Below are positions 28,551 through 29,449 of a stretch of 29,449 nt of DNA, piece by piece. The stretch comes from Sva-07 sp035527095 (lineage in GTDB: Bacteria; Actinomycetota; Acidimicrobiia; Acidimicrobiales; Ilumatobacteraceae). Under the pieces are notes generated by a model. That model ran no database searches, was not told where the DNA came from, and saw only the letters and a program-made list of their open reading frames with translations. The first letter of the stretch is position 1. Each line of letters begins with the position of its first letter. Both the position numbers and the translations under genes were made by a program. The stretch spans positions 1 through 29,449 of the forward strand of contig DATLBC010000119.1 in assembly GCA_035527095.1 (NCBI GenBank), read 5' to 3'.

Positions 28551-29449
28551 ATGCGCGAACGAATGCCAGGTGTCTGGGAGATCGTGGTCCAGGCCGGGCG
28601 TGATCCGATCACCGGCAAACACCGACAGATCAGCCGCACGTTCCGAGGTTCGCTGCGCGAGGCGAAGAAGGCGCGAGCCGAGCTGATCGTCGAGGTGGGC
28701 AAGGGCCGGCACACCGGATCGCGGGCGACGCTCGACGATCTGTTCGCCGAGTGGATCATCGAGCTGCGCCGCAAGGGCCGGTCGCCGAACACGATCGACG
28801 GCTACGAGCAGGTGTACCGACGCAACATCCAGCCGATCCTTGGCGGCAAGCAGGTGACGAAGCTCACGGTCAAGATGCTGACCGACCTCTACGGCGCCCA
28901 TCAGGACCGGGGGCTCGCACCGCGCACCGTGTACCAGATCCACGCCTGCCTCTCGTCGATGTTGACACAGGCGTGTCGGTGGGGCTGGCGCGAGTCGAAC
29001 CCGGCGCAGTGGGCCGAGCCGCCGTCGATCCCGAACAAGGAACCCACTGTGCCGACGCCGGAGGAGGTGCGGGCCCTGATCGCCGAAGCCGAGCGAGGCA
29101 AGCGCCCGGAGATGGCGAGGGCGATTCTCGTCGCTGCGACCACCGGCATCAGGCGCGCCGAGTTGTGCGGTCTGCGATGGGACCGTGATGTTGATCTCGA
29201 GCATCGGGTGATGAGGGTGTCTGCATCGGTCACCAAGCTGCGCGGTCGACCGATCGAGGAGATCCCGACGAAGAACCGGCGCGAGCGCACGCTGGCCATC
29301 GACGACTTCACTGCGGCGATCCTGCGGGCGCAGATCGACGAGGTCGAGCGACGTGCCGAGTTCGCCCGGGTTGAGCTCGTCGAGAACCCCTACGTCTTCA
29401 CGGATGCGGCCGACGGGTCGGTGCCGTGGAAGCCCGACGCGGTGTCGCA
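28551..29449 (+). CDS. Site-specific tyrosine integrase (C-terminus beyond the window)
   Basis: 299 codons of a gene still open at the window edge. N-terminal 'MPGVWEIVVQAGRDPITGKHRQISRTF' is the arm-binding region. 'TLDDLFAEWIIELRRKGRSPNTIDGYEQVYRRNIQPILGGKQVTKLT' is the SAM-like core-binding domain. The catalytic domain begins about residue 170, with the first active-site Arg R201 in TTGIRRAELCGLRW. The later H-x-x-R and Tyr boxes lie outside. ATG 28551 is taken as the start; GTG 28524 (in frame) is an alternative. It lies 125 nt after a tRNA and reads away from it, so it marks the left end of an integrated element extending to the right. Confidence 0.9.
   Translation, partial: MRERMPGVWEIVVQAGRDPITGKHRQISRTFRGSLREAKKARAELIVEVGKGRHTGSRATLDDLFAEWIIELRRKGRSPNTIDGYEQVYRRNIQPILGGKQVTKLTVKMLTDLYGAHQDRGLAPRTVYQIHACLSSMLTQACRWGWRESNPAQWAEPPSIPNKEPTVPTPEEVRALIAEAERGKRPEMARAILVAATTGIRRAELCGLRWDRDVDLEHRVMRVSASVTKLRGRPIEEIPTKNRRERTLAIDDFTAAILRAQIDEVERRAEFARVELVENPYVFTDAADGSVPWKPDAVS

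Noticed and set aside
28368..29204. Minus-strand ORF of 278 aa ending GGARTHDPRIMSPLL
   Set aside because: Its C-terminus is the reverse complement of the tRNA and the rest is antisense to the integrase; this ending is a well-known spurious translation of tRNA loci.
1..29449. CRISPR arrays, toxin-antitoxin or known defence genes
   Set aside because: I looked for regularly spaced repeats and small coupled gene pairs and saw none; accessory cargo, if any, lies beyond the integrases at the window edges.

Overview
The window is high-GC bacterial DNA, most likely from an actinobacterium of the Acidimicrobiia/Ilumatobacter type. The evidence is a mycothiol synthase gene (mshD), a DUF3499-type gene, actinobacterial-style his and trp genes, a dnaG-rpoD pair, and many genes that appear to be leaderless. 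The lineage is inferred from gene content and style; no database was searched.

Layout. 1-94 is the N-terminus of a tyrosine integrase reading out of the window to the left. At 241-284 lies the 3' part of a tRNA-Val gene, the expected scar (att site) of an element integrated to the left. 291-4595 holds a small membrane protein, a DUF3499 gene, an SRPBCC gene, a coiled-coil M23 peptidase, and a phosphotransferase/DUF6285 pair. 4656-8469 is a minus-strand operon mshD-pepF-rlmN. 8504-8617 is an intergenic candidate small RNA with two C-rich hairpin loops and a strong terminator. 8644-12702 holds a 67-aa gene divergent from the his operon hisC-hisB-hisH-hisA-hisF, in which every junction is a 4-bp overlap. 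12758-16651 holds a crotonase, an aldo/keto reductase, an alpha/beta hydrolase, an orphan GroES-like protein and an L,D-transpeptidase lipoprotein. 16755-18651 is hisI-trpE. 18665-21085 holds a membrane protein, a YgfZ-like folate-binding protein and an M50 protease with a soluble C-terminal domain. 21188-26944 is ppdK, dnaG and rpoD. 26945-28282 holds a doubtful small ORF, tRNA-Asn with its terminator, a 5'-truncated SDR gene and a second SRPBCC gene. 28349-28425 is a CAU-anticodon tRNA, followed directly by a second tyrosine integrase (28551 to the window end) reading rightwards. The chromosomal block is therefore bordered on both sides by tRNA-targeted integrative elements.

How the genes fit together. 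The his genes supply the middle and late steps of histidine synthesis; hisG, hisE, hisD and a histidinol phosphatase are not in the window. hisI-trpE joins histidine to tryptophan synthesis. dnaG (14-bp overlap) and rpoD form the replication/transcription operon. M23 and the L,D-transpeptidase act on the cell wall.

The most interesting non-coding features are the candidate small RNA, a family of TTACATC...GGGTCNGACC...GATGTAA palindromes placed between genes (three copies, two flanking the crotonase gene), a TANNNT box 6-9 nt before the start codon of at least 14 genes (predicted leaderless mRNAs), and a perfect palindrome in the divergent hisC promoter. Pyruvate phosphate dikinase carries Val where the regulatory Thr normally sits beside the catalytic His.
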